The notes under the pieces are model-generated. The model ran no database searches and was not told the origin of the DNA. It saw nothing but the letters and a program-made list of their open reading frames with translations. The position numbers were made by a program, and so were the translations under genes. A DNA stretch of 10,112 nt from Pseudobdellovibrio sp. GTDB lineage: Bacteria; Bdellovibrionota; Bdellovibrionia; Bdellovibrionales; Bdellovibrionaceae. The stretch lies in assembly GCA_025449725.1 (NCBI GenBank), contig JANWIU010000154.1, positions 1 through 10,112 of the forward strand, given 5' to 3'. Positions 1 through 4,555 of this stretch are shown here, one piece after another. Numbering within the stretch: the first letter of the stretch is position 1; each line of letters opens with the position of its first letter.

Positions 1-225
1 AATTTTCCGCATTTTTTCTTAATATTTTGCTTTAATAATTCGATGTAAATATCTGAAAACAGCTAATCGAAACTTAAAGTAAAACTTGAAGTAAATTATT
101 TGTTTGCAAGACCTAAATATAGTCCCCAGACTAATTATACGAGATTTGAGAACGTTTGCCGCACTGTTCACGGACGTAAATCCTGGACCAGTGGAGTAAA
201 AAAATTTAGTTTCGTAGAGTTTGAT
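1..225. other. AT-rich non-coding left end
   Basis: I see no credible gene, RNA or strong promoter here. The stretch is A/T-rich, with stops in all frames and no Shine-Dalgarno/start pairs of note. A TATAGT box near 118-123 has no convincing -35 partner. It lies just beyond the leftward terminator-like hairpin at 226-263. Confidence 0.5.
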
Positions 226-263
226 AAAAAAAAGCCGGAGAGTTCTTCAAAACTTTCCGGCTT
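226..263 (-). terminator. Leftward rho-independent terminator
   Basis: The arms 232-244 and 251-263 pair over 13 positions with one non-Watson-Crick position and a 6-nt loop. Read on the minus strand, the stem is GC-rich at its base (AGCCGG/CCGGCT) and runs straight into eight T residues (complement of 226-233). That is the classic layout for ending a leftward transcript. What it would end is unclear: either a long 3' tail of the 122-aa gene at 1204-1572 or an unseen RNA. The single imperfect pair is G.U as plus-strand RNA but A.C as minus-strand RNA, so the hairpin might instead belong to a rightward RNA. Confidence 0.65.
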
Positions 264-352
264 ATGAAGATGCGGTGTTCATGGTTTGCCAACAACGGCA
301 CCGCAAATCCAGTCTGGTCGACTGGAACAACATCGCATCTTCTTAATTTTTT
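232..352 (+). ncRNA. Candidate structured RNA, function unknown
   Basis: Two large inverted repeats lie next to each other. The first is the 13-position hairpin at 232-263. The second is a 14-position stem joining 266-279 (GAAGATGCGGTGTT) and 329-342 (AACATCGCATCTTC). It encloses two smaller hairpins: TTTGC/GCAAA at 285-289 and 303-307, and CCAGTC/GACTGG at 309-314 and 320-325. Together they form a branched structure, followed by T6 at 347-352. The imperfect positions in both outer stems, and the closing pair 284/308, are all G.U when read as plus-strand RNA and A.C on the minus strand, which favours a rightward transcript. No clear promoter is visible. Alternatives are a DNA element such as an origin, a packaging site or an attachment site. 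I recognise no known RNA family. Confidence 0.4.
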
Positions 353-805
353 GTCTAGAAAAACGGTGCCGGTATTAGTTAAGATACAAGGCCGCCACCG
401 GAGTTTTGAGGAGTCAGCCGGAACGGCGATTTTCAGAATGAAAGTCGGCCCATATTAAACGGCAAGCCAGAGCCTGGGAACCCAGGACAGCGAGTGATTC
501 CACACTGAATTTTCAACTGTGAAAGACGAAAATTCGCGCCTCAAAACTCGTATATTCTCTTTAAAAAATATTTCGACCAGCCGAGGTCTTACCATGCCTA
601 AAATACTTCGATCACAGAATGAAAACAGTTATGTTTCAACTCTCAAAATGAAACAAAATGCGTTGTAATGATTACAGCAACTTAAAAGGTTTTTCTCCGA
701 TAAGTTCACATTATGAATCACGTTTCAAAAAGAAAATACTGTGCTAATCAAAAAAGTTTCTCACTCGATCAGCGTCGCCGGTGGCGGGTTTTGTTGTTGT
801 TTCGA

Positions 806-819
806 TTTGTATATACAAA
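806..819. promoter_or_regulatory. Palindromic operator candidate, copy 1
   Basis: TTTGTATATACAAA is a perfect 14-bp palindrome whose 12-bp core, TTGTATATACAA, recurs exactly at 2446-2457 and 2566-2577. On the minus strand all three copies have a T-rich flank before the core and a CG-containing flank after it, so they share an orientation. This copy abuts a leftward terminator-like hairpin. Probably a site for a phage repressor; no gene starts next to it. Confidence 0.55.
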
Positions 820-840
820 AAAAAGAAACCGGCGAAGCCG
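817..840 (-). terminator. Possible leftward terminator
   Basis: On the minus strand a short GC stem (CGGC/GCCG at 830-833 and 837-840, 3-nt loop) is followed by a T-rich run of eight T after GTTTC. The stem is short, so strength is uncertain. It sits immediately before palindrome copy 1, as the stronger terminator at 2579-2606 sits before copy 3. Confidence 0.35.
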
Positions 841-1203
841 TCAAAAGCGTGAGCGTAGCGAACTATAGCGAAGCGTAACCAATTTAGTTGAACTTGAAAC
901 GGAGATCAGCCGGCGAATTTAAAATGTCCGGCATGGAAACTGCACTTTTTCACTCGTTACGGCTGTTCTGAATGATCTTAAAACGGCCACCAGCCGACGA
1001 TAAAAAAATTGGCCGCAACACAACGGCTGCGCGATTAGCGCAACATTAAAGGCTGTCCGGCGAGCTTTGCGAGCCAAAAGCTCCCAGAGGCCGGAAGGCC
1101 GGCGGGAGAAATATAGAGAAAATTCAAAATTTTTCGGAAGCGCATGTCACGGATAGCTGCGCCCAAAATTTGCGGCCCGCATTCGCGTTTATAGGGCCAA
1201 GGT

Positions 1204-1572
1204 TCAACGATCTTCATATGGGTTGCCCTTTCTCCCGTACTTCCTTTTGAACTTAGCGTGAGCCGCATAAAAGCGTTTCTGTTCAAGTACGTTTTCGACT
1301 ATTACTTTGTTCATCGCTTCGCTTTTTTCTTTATCAAAGCCGTGATCGTGAATTCCGGTAATTGCGTCTTTGAATCTTTTTTGTTTTATTTGGCTGGTCA
1401 ATAGCTCGAACATTTCTGGAGTCTCATTGCATGCCCTGTAAATCATATCGGCCACCTGGCAGGCTGTTACAGCGTCCACGCGATGATTTTCATGGCCGAT
1501 CTTGATGTAGAAATCTCCATCGGGAGAAAGCTCAACGACAAGCCCCTGGTAGTCCCAAATACTTTTATACAT
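1204..1572 (-). CDS. Hypothetical protein, 122 aa
   Basis: I do not recognise this protein. It is soluble, with no signal peptide or membrane segment. The N-terminal third (residues 1-35) looks beta-rich, with alternating hydrophobic residues (GLVVELSPDGDFYIKIG). Residues 36-100 are mostly helical, and the C-terminus is strongly basic (KFKRKYGRKG), compatible with nucleic-acid contact. The ATG at 1572 is preceded by AAAGGG at a good distance. The gene is divergent from the 114-aa gene at 1674, and the short gap holds a 17-bp dyad likely to regulate one or both. It is the last gene before the 1.2-kb non-coding left end. Its position beside the control region suggests an early or regulatory role, which is inference only. 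Confidence 0.7.
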   Translation of the reverse strand: MYKSIWDYQGLVVELSPDGDFYIKIGHENHRVDAVTACQVADMIYRACNETPEMFELLTSQIKQKRFKDAITGIHDHGFDKEKSEAMNKVIVENVLEQKRFYAAHAKFKRKYGRKGNPYEDR

Positions 1573-1590
1573 GAGAGCCCTTTCGGCGAC

Positions 1591-1607
1591 TAAAGTTAGG
1601 AACTTTA
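1591..1607. promoter_or_regulatory. Dyad operator in a divergent promoter region
   Basis: TAAAGTT-AGG-AACTTTA is a perfect 7+3+7 inverted repeat between the divergent starts at 1572 (minus) and 1674 (plus). It lies upstream of the rightward -35 box (1621) and 19 bp before the leftward start codon. Its size and position suit a dimeric regulator controlling the leftward gene or both. Confidence 0.5.
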
Positions 1608-1620
1608 ATTTTTCTTAACA

Positions 1621-1648
1621 TTGACCGCCGCCGGCTGTTTGGTAGAAT
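1621..1648 (+). promoter_or_regulatory. Sigma70-type promoter for the 114-aa gene
   Basis: TTGACC at 1621-1626 and TAGAAT at 1643-1648 are separated by 16 bp. Transcription should start near 1655, giving a short leader with AAAGG just ahead of the ATG at 1674. Confidence 0.65.
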
Positions 1649-1673
1649 TAATTTAAATCACGAAAGGTTTAAA

Positions 1674-2018
1674 ATGAAAAATCAAAATGAACGTTACGCT
1701 AAGAAATTGCAACCGCACGAATTATTCGATGATAAAGTTCAAGCTGAACGCTTCCGGAGACGTTGGATATTAAACACCGGCACGAATGACATCACAGTAA
1801 AGCCGGATTTAACTTTTGCGCGTTACCTCACTGAAAGAAAGGTGCCGTTGATTCCGGTTACTGTTTTGAAGCCTGGAGAATTCGCGGAGTTTAAAAGCTG
1901 GTTTGTCGTAATTCATACGAGTGATTTAAAAACGGCTTACTATCAAGAAATATTAGATGAAAAAACGTTAGCCAAAGACGTTGAGAAGTACAAAGCCGGC
2001 GGATTCCACCGGCACTAA
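1674..2018 (+). CDS. Hypothetical protein, 114 aa
   Basis: The only convincing rightward protein gene in the window. The product is soluble and basic, with an Arg/Lys-rich N-terminal part (RRRW near residues 28-31) and no membrane segment or recognisable catalytic motif. The middle (residues 50-85) alternates hydrophobic and charged residues like a small alpha/beta fold, and the end is KAGGFHRH. The start is well supported: a sigma70-type promoter at 1621-1648, AAAGG at proper spacing and an ATG. It converges on the 82-aa gene, the two stop codons overlapping by 4 bp at 2015-2018, and its terminator lies inside that gene at 2048-2078. Separate transcription against the late operon suggests an early, lysogeny or control function, but nothing in the sequence names one. 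Confidence 0.75.
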   Translation: MKNQNERYAKKLQPHELFDDKVQAERFRRRWILNTGTNDITVKPDLTFARYLTERKVPLIPVTVLKPGEFAEFKSWFVVIHTSDLKTAYYQEILDEKTLAKDVEKYKAGGFHRH

Positions 2019-2263
2019 AATTTCATTTTAATTTGTCTAGATCCACGAGCCGGTTTTTCAGCCGGCTTTTTCTTTTTTGGGTCCGGAACGTAACGCGCCG
2101 GCATTTCTGAATTGTTAACCCACGCTTTTAAAATCCGGTTGGCTAACTTCTGGTAGCTGCCTTTGTCGATCATGTCATGCTTCGATTCTTTTTTAAGATC
2201 ATCAATGACAAATTGTTCAATGCGAATGCTGACTGGAATTAAATTTTTATTTTGCCACGCCAT
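2015..2263 (-). CDS. Ribbon-helix-helix-like DNA-binding protein, 82 aa
   Basis: Residues 9-50 have the pattern of a ribbon-helix-helix (Arc/MetJ/CopG) domain: a short strand with alternating residues (PVSIRI), a first helix (EQFVIDDLKKESK), a turn at DKGS, and a second helix (YQKLANRILKAWV). Such proteins bind short DNA palindromes as dimers or tetramers, often as repressors or antitoxins. The C-terminal tail is Lys/Pro/Ala-rich (KKKKPAEKPARG, residues 63-74) and probably disordered. The start overlaps the stop of the 54-aa gene (TAATG), so translation is coupled and both are read from the promoter at 2447-2474. That promoter is covered by the palindrome TTGTATATACAA, so autorepression by this protein is an attractive but unproven idea. 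The family call comes from pattern, not from a search. Confidence 0.65.
   Translation of the reverse strand: MAWQNKNLIPVSIRIEQFVIDDLKKESKHDMIDKGSYQKLANRILKAWVNNSEMPARYVPDPKKKKPAEKPARGSRQIKMKF
2048..2078 (+). terminator. Rightward terminator inside a convergent gene
   Basis: AGCCGG at 2048-2053 pairs with CCGGCT at 2062-2067 around an 8-nt loop, and is followed by TTTTTCTTTTTT ending at 2078. It should end the 114-aa gene's transcript 30 bp past its stop. The same bases encode the KKKKPAEKPA segment of the 82-aa protein on the other strand. Confidence 0.7.
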
Positions 2264-2427
2264 TAGAACGGCACCGCTTTAGTTGATTTGTGTCTTTTAA
2301 TCGCTTTCTTTTCGGCTGCAACTTCTTTGCGGATAAACTTTTTTTCAGCTTCCGTTAGTTCCGCGAAGTTTTCAACTTTTTCAATGATGATTCTCTCAAT
2401 CATTTTTTTAGCTAAGCTTTTTTTCAT
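2263..2427 (-). CDS. Small charged helical protein, 54 aa
   Basis: A 54-residue, highly charged, helix-forming product (MKKSLAKKMIERIIIEKVEN... ending KSTKAVPF) with no membrane segment. I do not recognise a family. Start chosen at the ATG at 2427 because AAGGAG (2433-2438) sits 5 nt upstream and a promoter with its -10 at 2447-2452 gives a very short leader. A longer reading frame to 2577 exists but would begin at a TTG inside a palindrome with no ribosome site. The stop overlaps the start of the 82-aa ribbon-helix-helix-like gene. The size, charge and coupling resemble small regulatory or toxin-antitoxin pairs, but there is no direct evidence for toxin activity. Confidence 0.65.
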   Translation of the reverse strand: MKKSLAKKMIERIIIEKVENFAELTEAEKKFIRKEVAAEKKAIKRHKSTKAVPF

Positions 2428-2445
2428 GTGAGCTCCTTGCCGAAA

Positions 2446-2457
2446 TTGTATATACAA
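2446..2457. promoter_or_regulatory. Palindromic operator, copy 2, on a -10 box
   Basis: Perfect palindrome TTGTATATACAA. On the minus strand its TATACA is the -10 element of the promoter for the 54/82-aa pair, so a bound protein would block that promoter. Its centre lies exactly 120 bp from the centre of copy 3. Confidence 0.65.
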
Positions 2458-2474
2458 AAAACCTGGTTCGTCAA
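2447..2474 (-). promoter_or_regulatory. Sigma70-type promoter for the 54/82-aa pair
   Basis: On the minus strand, TTGACG (complement of 2469-2474) is followed after 16 bp by TATACA (complement of 2447-2452). The predicted start near 2440 leaves a leader of about 13 nt containing AAGGAG. Confidence 0.6.
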
Positions 2475-2565
2475 ATTTTATCAATTTTTGCTGTTTTTTT
2501 AGAAATTTCTCCTCGAAAGCGTTCCGCCTGGCTGCCGGTTGCCGGCGCGCGGCCGCTTTCCGCGA

Positions 2566-2577
2566 TTGTATATACAA
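2566..2577. promoter_or_regulatory. Palindromic operator candidate, copy 3
   Basis: Third exact copy of TTGTATATACAA, directly after the late-operon terminator when read leftward. No good -35 partner is visible, so it may act as an auxiliary site for copy 2 through DNA looping. Confidence 0.55.
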
Positions 2578-2578
2578 A

Positions 2579-2606
2579 ATAAAAACGGCGGGTTTCTAGC
2601 CCGCCG
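2579..2606 (-). terminator. Late-operon terminator
   Basis: On the minus strand CGGCGGG (complement of 2600-2606) and CCCGCCG (complement of 2586-2592) form a perfect 7-bp GC stem with a 7-nt loop, followed by TTTTTATTTT. It lies just after the 143-aa gene, the last gene of the long leftward operon, and separates it from the control genes. Confidence 0.85.
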
Positions 2607-2623
2607 CCTTTAGGTATTATTTT

Positions 2624-2642
2624 TCTGCTTAAATTAAGCAGA
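2624..2642. repeat. 19-bp dyad over the 143-aa gene's stop codon
   Basis: TCTGCTTAA-A-TTAAGCAGA is a perfect 9+1+9 inverted repeat including the TAA stop at 2634-2636. It lies just before the terminator and could stabilise the mRNA 3' end or be a protein-binding site. Confidence 0.4.
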
Positions 2643-3065
2643 TTTTGAAGCTGCGCCGGCTTTCGCCTTTGCAACTTTCGCAGCCGCCGGCGCTTTTGGT
2701 GCCGGTGGAGCTGGCCGCTTGATGCATTCGCCAGACTCATCAAATAAGTAACCCTTCTTTTTAAGGGCACCAATCGACAAAGCCACGCCTTCCGCATCAC
2801 GGAATTCTTTACCAGCTTGCAGCCTTTCAGCATAAGCCGGAACTTTTTCCGGTCGTCCGTGATCTTCACGGTACAGCCGGCAGTCTTTCGGAATTGGGTC
2901 CAGCGTTAGCCGGTGAGATGCGCCCAACTCCTCAGAGCGATCAACACCTTCACGAATAGCCACGGCCAGAGAGCCGTCTTTGTTATACACATCAATTTCT
3001 TTCTCATTGTAACGAATTTGATGTGCGGCAAACATACAAAGAAGCCTTACATATAACGATAGCAT
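2634..3065 (-). CDS. Hypothetical late protein with Ala/Lys/Pro tail, 143 aa
   Basis: Last gene of the late operon. Residues 1-14 are hydrophobic but too short for a sure membrane helix. The middle is mixed charged (strand-like YNEKEIDVYNKDGSLAVAIR, then helices). A short motif near residues 85-112 (GKEFRDAEGVALSIGALKKKGYLF) resembles a compact helix-turn unit. Residues 117-143 are a low-complexity Ala/Lys/Pro tail (APPAPKAPAAAKVAKAKAG), like histone H1-type DNA-binding tails. The ATG at 3065 has GGAGGT 7 nt upstream. The tail suggests binding to DNA or another polyanion, perhaps a virion DNA-associated protein, but this is inference and no family is recognised. Confidence 0.7.
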   Translation of the reverse strand: MLSLYVRLLCMFAAHQIRYNEKEIDVYNKDGSLAVAIREGVDRSEELGASHRLTLDPIPKDCRLYREDHGRPEKVPAYAERLQAGKEFRDAEGVALSIGALKKKGYLFDESGECIKRPAPPAPKAPAAAKVAKAKAGAASKSA

Positions 3066-3230
3066 TTAGTTACCTCCTGGTTTGAATGATTCAAAGTTTT
3101 CAGCTAAGAACTTTTCAACGGTGCCAACATTACCGCGAACCGCGCTTATCTGACCTTTAAGATCAACTTGTTGTAAATTTAAAGATGCGAGCAAAAGAAT
3201 TATTGCCCACGCCTGGTTTTTAGTTCCCAT
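3066..3230 (-). CDS. Small membrane protein, 54 aa
   Basis: A short gene with GAGG 6 nt ahead of its ATG. Residues 6-18 are hydrophobic (QAWAIILLLASLN), a likely single membrane segment or signal anchor. They are followed by about 35 polar residues with helical character (QQVDLKGQISAVRGNVGTVEKFLAENF). It starts 11 nt inside the 45-aa gene, and its stop abuts the ATG of the 143-aa gene. Its place after the endolysin and its one-helix architecture fit a holin/spanin-type lysis accessory or a minor virion membrane protein. The sequence cannot separate these. Confidence 0.65.
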   Translation of the reverse strand: MGTKNQAWAIILLLASLNLQQVDLKGQISAVRGNVGTVEKFLAENFESFKPGGN

Positions 3231-3357
3231 TTTGCGCCTCAGGCTGCACAGGTTGAACGATTGCCGCCGGCTGAGGCTGACATACTAACTCCTTTGCGTC
3301 CGGTGCGTAAACGGTCATTACGATGCCTAAAATTAAATATAATAATTCCGGTCCCAT
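3220..3357 (-). CDS. Small membrane protein with Pro/Gln tail, 45 aa
   Basis: Begins at an ATG overlapping the stop of the 65-aa gene (TAATG). Residues 3-17 are hydrophobic (PELLYLILGIVMTVY) and likely span or insert in the membrane. The remainder is Pro/Gln/Ala-rich (CQPQPAAIVQPVQPEAQ). The last 11 nt overlap the next gene in another frame. A short anchored peptide with a Pro-rich periplasmic-type tail overlapping another anchored peptide is reminiscent of small spanin pairs, though there is no lipobox: Cys26 lies well after the hydrophobic segment, outside a clear [LVI]xxC context. Function is unassigned. Confidence 0.6.
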   Translation of the reverse strand: MGPELLYLILGIVMTVYAPDAKELVCQPQPAAIVQPVQPEAQNGN

Positions 3358-3554
3358 TATTTACTCTCGCTTTCTGTCTGCGCCGGTGCTTCGGCGCTTG
3401 GAACGTTTGGGGCTTTTGAATCCTCCGACACAATACTTATCAACGCTTTACTAAGTGTAAGCGCCTGTTGTGGGTTTGCGATTCCTAAAGCTAAAAGGCC
3501 GGCAGCGAGTAAAACTGTCAGTCCTTTTTTTCGTGCTCTAATCCATTTCATCAT
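3357..3554 (-). CDS. Single-pass membrane protein, 65 aa
   Basis: The N-terminus is basic (MMKWIRARKKG), followed by a hydrophobic segment at residues 12-26 (LTVLLAAGLLALGIA), then an Ser/Ala/Pro/Glu-rich tail ending in ESESK. The basic start predicts N-in topology with the acidic tail outside the cytoplasm; cleavage after AxA-like residues near 24-26 is possible but not clear. Start supported by AGGAG about 7 nt before the ATG. It follows the endolysin directly and overlaps the next gene by one base. Lysis accessory (holin-like) or virion membrane peptide are the likely options. Confidence 0.65.
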   Translation of the reverse strand: MMKWIRARKKGLTVLLAAGLLALGIANPQQALTLSKALISIVSEDSKAPNVPSAEAPAQTESESK

Positions 3555-3563
3555 GTGAAACTC

Positions 3564-4097
3564 CTATGCTAAGTTGATAATGGTGCGGTCGTAAACATCA
3601 TCTAATCGGTTTATCCAGCCTTTGAGAAATGATTCCCAGCCGGTTGTTTTTCCATAACGTGCTTCGCGTAGATCGTAAAATTTTTCTACCTTATCGCGAA
3701 TGCTTGGAAGTCCTTTCACTTGATCTAAAAAGCCATTTGAAATTCCTAAGCCCTGGTTAACGGCGCAATCTAAGGCCATCAAATTAAGTTGTTTTTCTTG
3801 CAATCGAAGTTTGTTCCAATAATCGCGCTTAAAGAGATACAAAGCCCGCTCGCGAGTCATATTTTTAATATCTTCGTTAGGGTAGGAAGCCGCCGAAATT
3901 CCGCGATTAGTACCCTTTAGAACGCCAACACCGATCTTGCCGCCGGTCCAGTTGCCTTTATCCTTTGGGTCCATTGTGAGGCCAGCCTCAACTTTTAAAA
4001 CGATAGCGGCGCATGATTCAAAGCTGAAATCGAATCCGGTTTTTCTTCCGATCATGAAAACTCCCAAAGCTGCTGCGCCGATCAGCCATCGATTCAT
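3564..4097 (-). CDS. Membrane-anchored GH108-type endolysin, 177 aa
   Basis: Predicted N-acetylmuramidase that cuts peptidoglycan. The catalytic region is visible as VEAGLTMDPKDKGNWTGG: residues 36-39 (VEAG) match the VEGG motif of GH108, giving Glu37 as the probable catalytic acid with the usual second Gly changed to Ala. The end (YDLREARYGKTTGWESFLKGWINRLDDV, from residue 141) matches the family's C-terminal peptidoglycan-binding part, where RGWLNR is typical. Residues 3-17 (RWLIGAAALGVFMIG) form an uncleaved-looking hydrophobic segment of the signal-arrest-release or signal-anchor type, so it may reach the periplasm through Sec. Start at 4097 chosen because ATGA overlaps the stop of the 153-aa gene. 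An upstream ATG at 4172 would place 25 odd residues before the helix. Could also be virion-borne for entry. Confidence 0.85.
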   Translation of the reverse strand: MNRWLIGAAALGVFMIGRKTGFDFSFESCAAIVLKVEAGLTMDPKDKGNWTGGKIGVGVLKGTNRGISAASYPNEDIKNMTRERALYLFKRDYWNKLRLQEKQLNLMALDCAVNQGLGISNGFLDQVKGLPSIRDKVEKFYDLREARYGKTTGWESFLKGWINRLDDVYDRTIINLA

Positions 4098-4555
4098 TTT
4101 TTGCGTGATTCCAGGTATAGCTTCGCGCCGAAATATAAAGCCAAGCCGCCGGCTGCGATGTATGGTGCCCATTTTAAAAGACCAAGCGTGAAGTTGCCGA
4201 CGGCTTGAAGGTCATCGCTTAGCTCTTTAACTGTGCCAATTGCTACGGCCCGCGCTGCCTCTGTAAAAGTGTAACTGCCGGCAACGTCTCTAAGTGCTGC
4301 GTCTAAGGTTGCCTTGCTCGGAATTTTACCGCCGGACTTAGAAACCAAATTTCGCATTGCTGTTTCGAGCTTTGATGGATTTAAATCAAGCCCAATTCTG
4401 TAAGAGAATCCCACACCGTCGAGAAGTACCGGCAGTTTATTTTTAAAGTTCATAGCAGTTGCAATTTCATCAAGCTGATAGCTTTTTGAATGCTGAATCA
4501 TCATCTGAGCATTGAAACGAGAAAAGACTGTGCGGCCCAGCTCTGTATCTGTCAT
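4094..4555 (-). CDS. Tail-anchored virion protein candidate, 153 aa
   Basis: Unrecognised family. Residues 1-120 are mostly polar and helical (for example KLETAMRNLVSKSGGK and ATLDAALRDVAGSY). Residues 125-147 form one hydrophobic segment (LGLLKWAPYIAAGGLALYFGAKL), and the end is basic (ESRKK). A C-terminal anchor with a positive end is also seen in the 75-aa and 339-aa proteins of this operon. Start overlaps the stop of the 214-aa gene (TAATG); stop overlaps the endolysin start (ATGA). Position between virion-type and lysis genes allows either a protein of the internal membrane or one delivering the endolysin. No catalytic motif is seen. Confidence 0.7.
   Translation of the reverse strand: MTDTELGRTVFSRFNAQMMIQHSKSYQLDEIATAMNFKNKLPVLLDGVGFSYRIGLDLNPSKLETAMRNLVSKSGGKIPSKATLDAALRDVAGSYTFTEAARAVAIGTVKELSDDLQAVGNFTLGLLKWAPYIAAGGLALYFGAKLYLESRKK

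Larger units (their letters stand above)
353..1203. other. 850-bp non-coding region rich in inverted repeats
   Basis: No protein gene is supported here. Dyads seen: CCTGGG-AA-CCCAGG at 473-486; GAATTTTC/GAAAATTC at 507-514 and 528-535; TGTAATGATTACA at 664-676; the palindrome at 806-819; TGCGC/GCGCA at 1028-1042; GAGCTTT/AAAGCTC at 1062-1068 and 1077-1083; a nested hairpin at 1081-1108; and GGCCC/GGGCC at 1174-1178 and 1194-1198. The stretch 846-877 is built of GCG-containing repeats (GCGTGAGCGTAGCGAA...). The rest of the window is packed with genes, so a gap this long and this structured probably has a DNA or RNA function such as replication origin, regulatory RNA or att region. That is inference. 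Confidence 0.5.

Noticed and set aside
264..458. 64-aa rightward reading frame
   Set aside because: It has no ribosome site, covers the branched inverted repeats, and its composition is not protein-like.
473..535. tRNA or rRNA fragment in the left non-coding region
   Set aside because: The hairpins present do not form a cloverleaf and no conserved T-loop or acceptor sequence is seen.
594..668. 24-aa rightward frame after an AGG-containing sequence
   Set aside because: Too short, with a weak ribosome site, no promoter and no neighbours to support it.
846..877. GCG-rich repeated words as a CRISPR or iteron array
   Set aside because: Units such as GCGTAGCGAA are short, irregular and without spacers or even periodicity.
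1035..1286. 83-aa leftward frame overlapping the end of the 122-aa gene
   Set aside because: No ribosome site, and it overlaps a better-supported gene in another frame.
2263..2577. 104-aa leftward reading frame starting upstream of the 54-aa gene
   Set aside because: It would start at a TTG inside a palindrome with no ribosome site. The internal ATG at 2427 has AAGGAG and a promoter just upstream. The repeated YIQ in its translation simply reflects two palindromes 120 bp apart in the same frame.
2471..2869. 132-aa leftward frame crossing the late terminator
   Set aside because: It runs in a second frame of the 143-aa gene, through a strong terminator and a palindrome, so it is a shadow frame.
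4098..4172. 25-residue N-terminal extension of the endolysin
   Set aside because: It overlaps the 153-aa gene by 79 nt and lacks a good ribosome site. The ATGA junction at 4094-4097 matches operon style and puts the membrane helix at the N-terminus.
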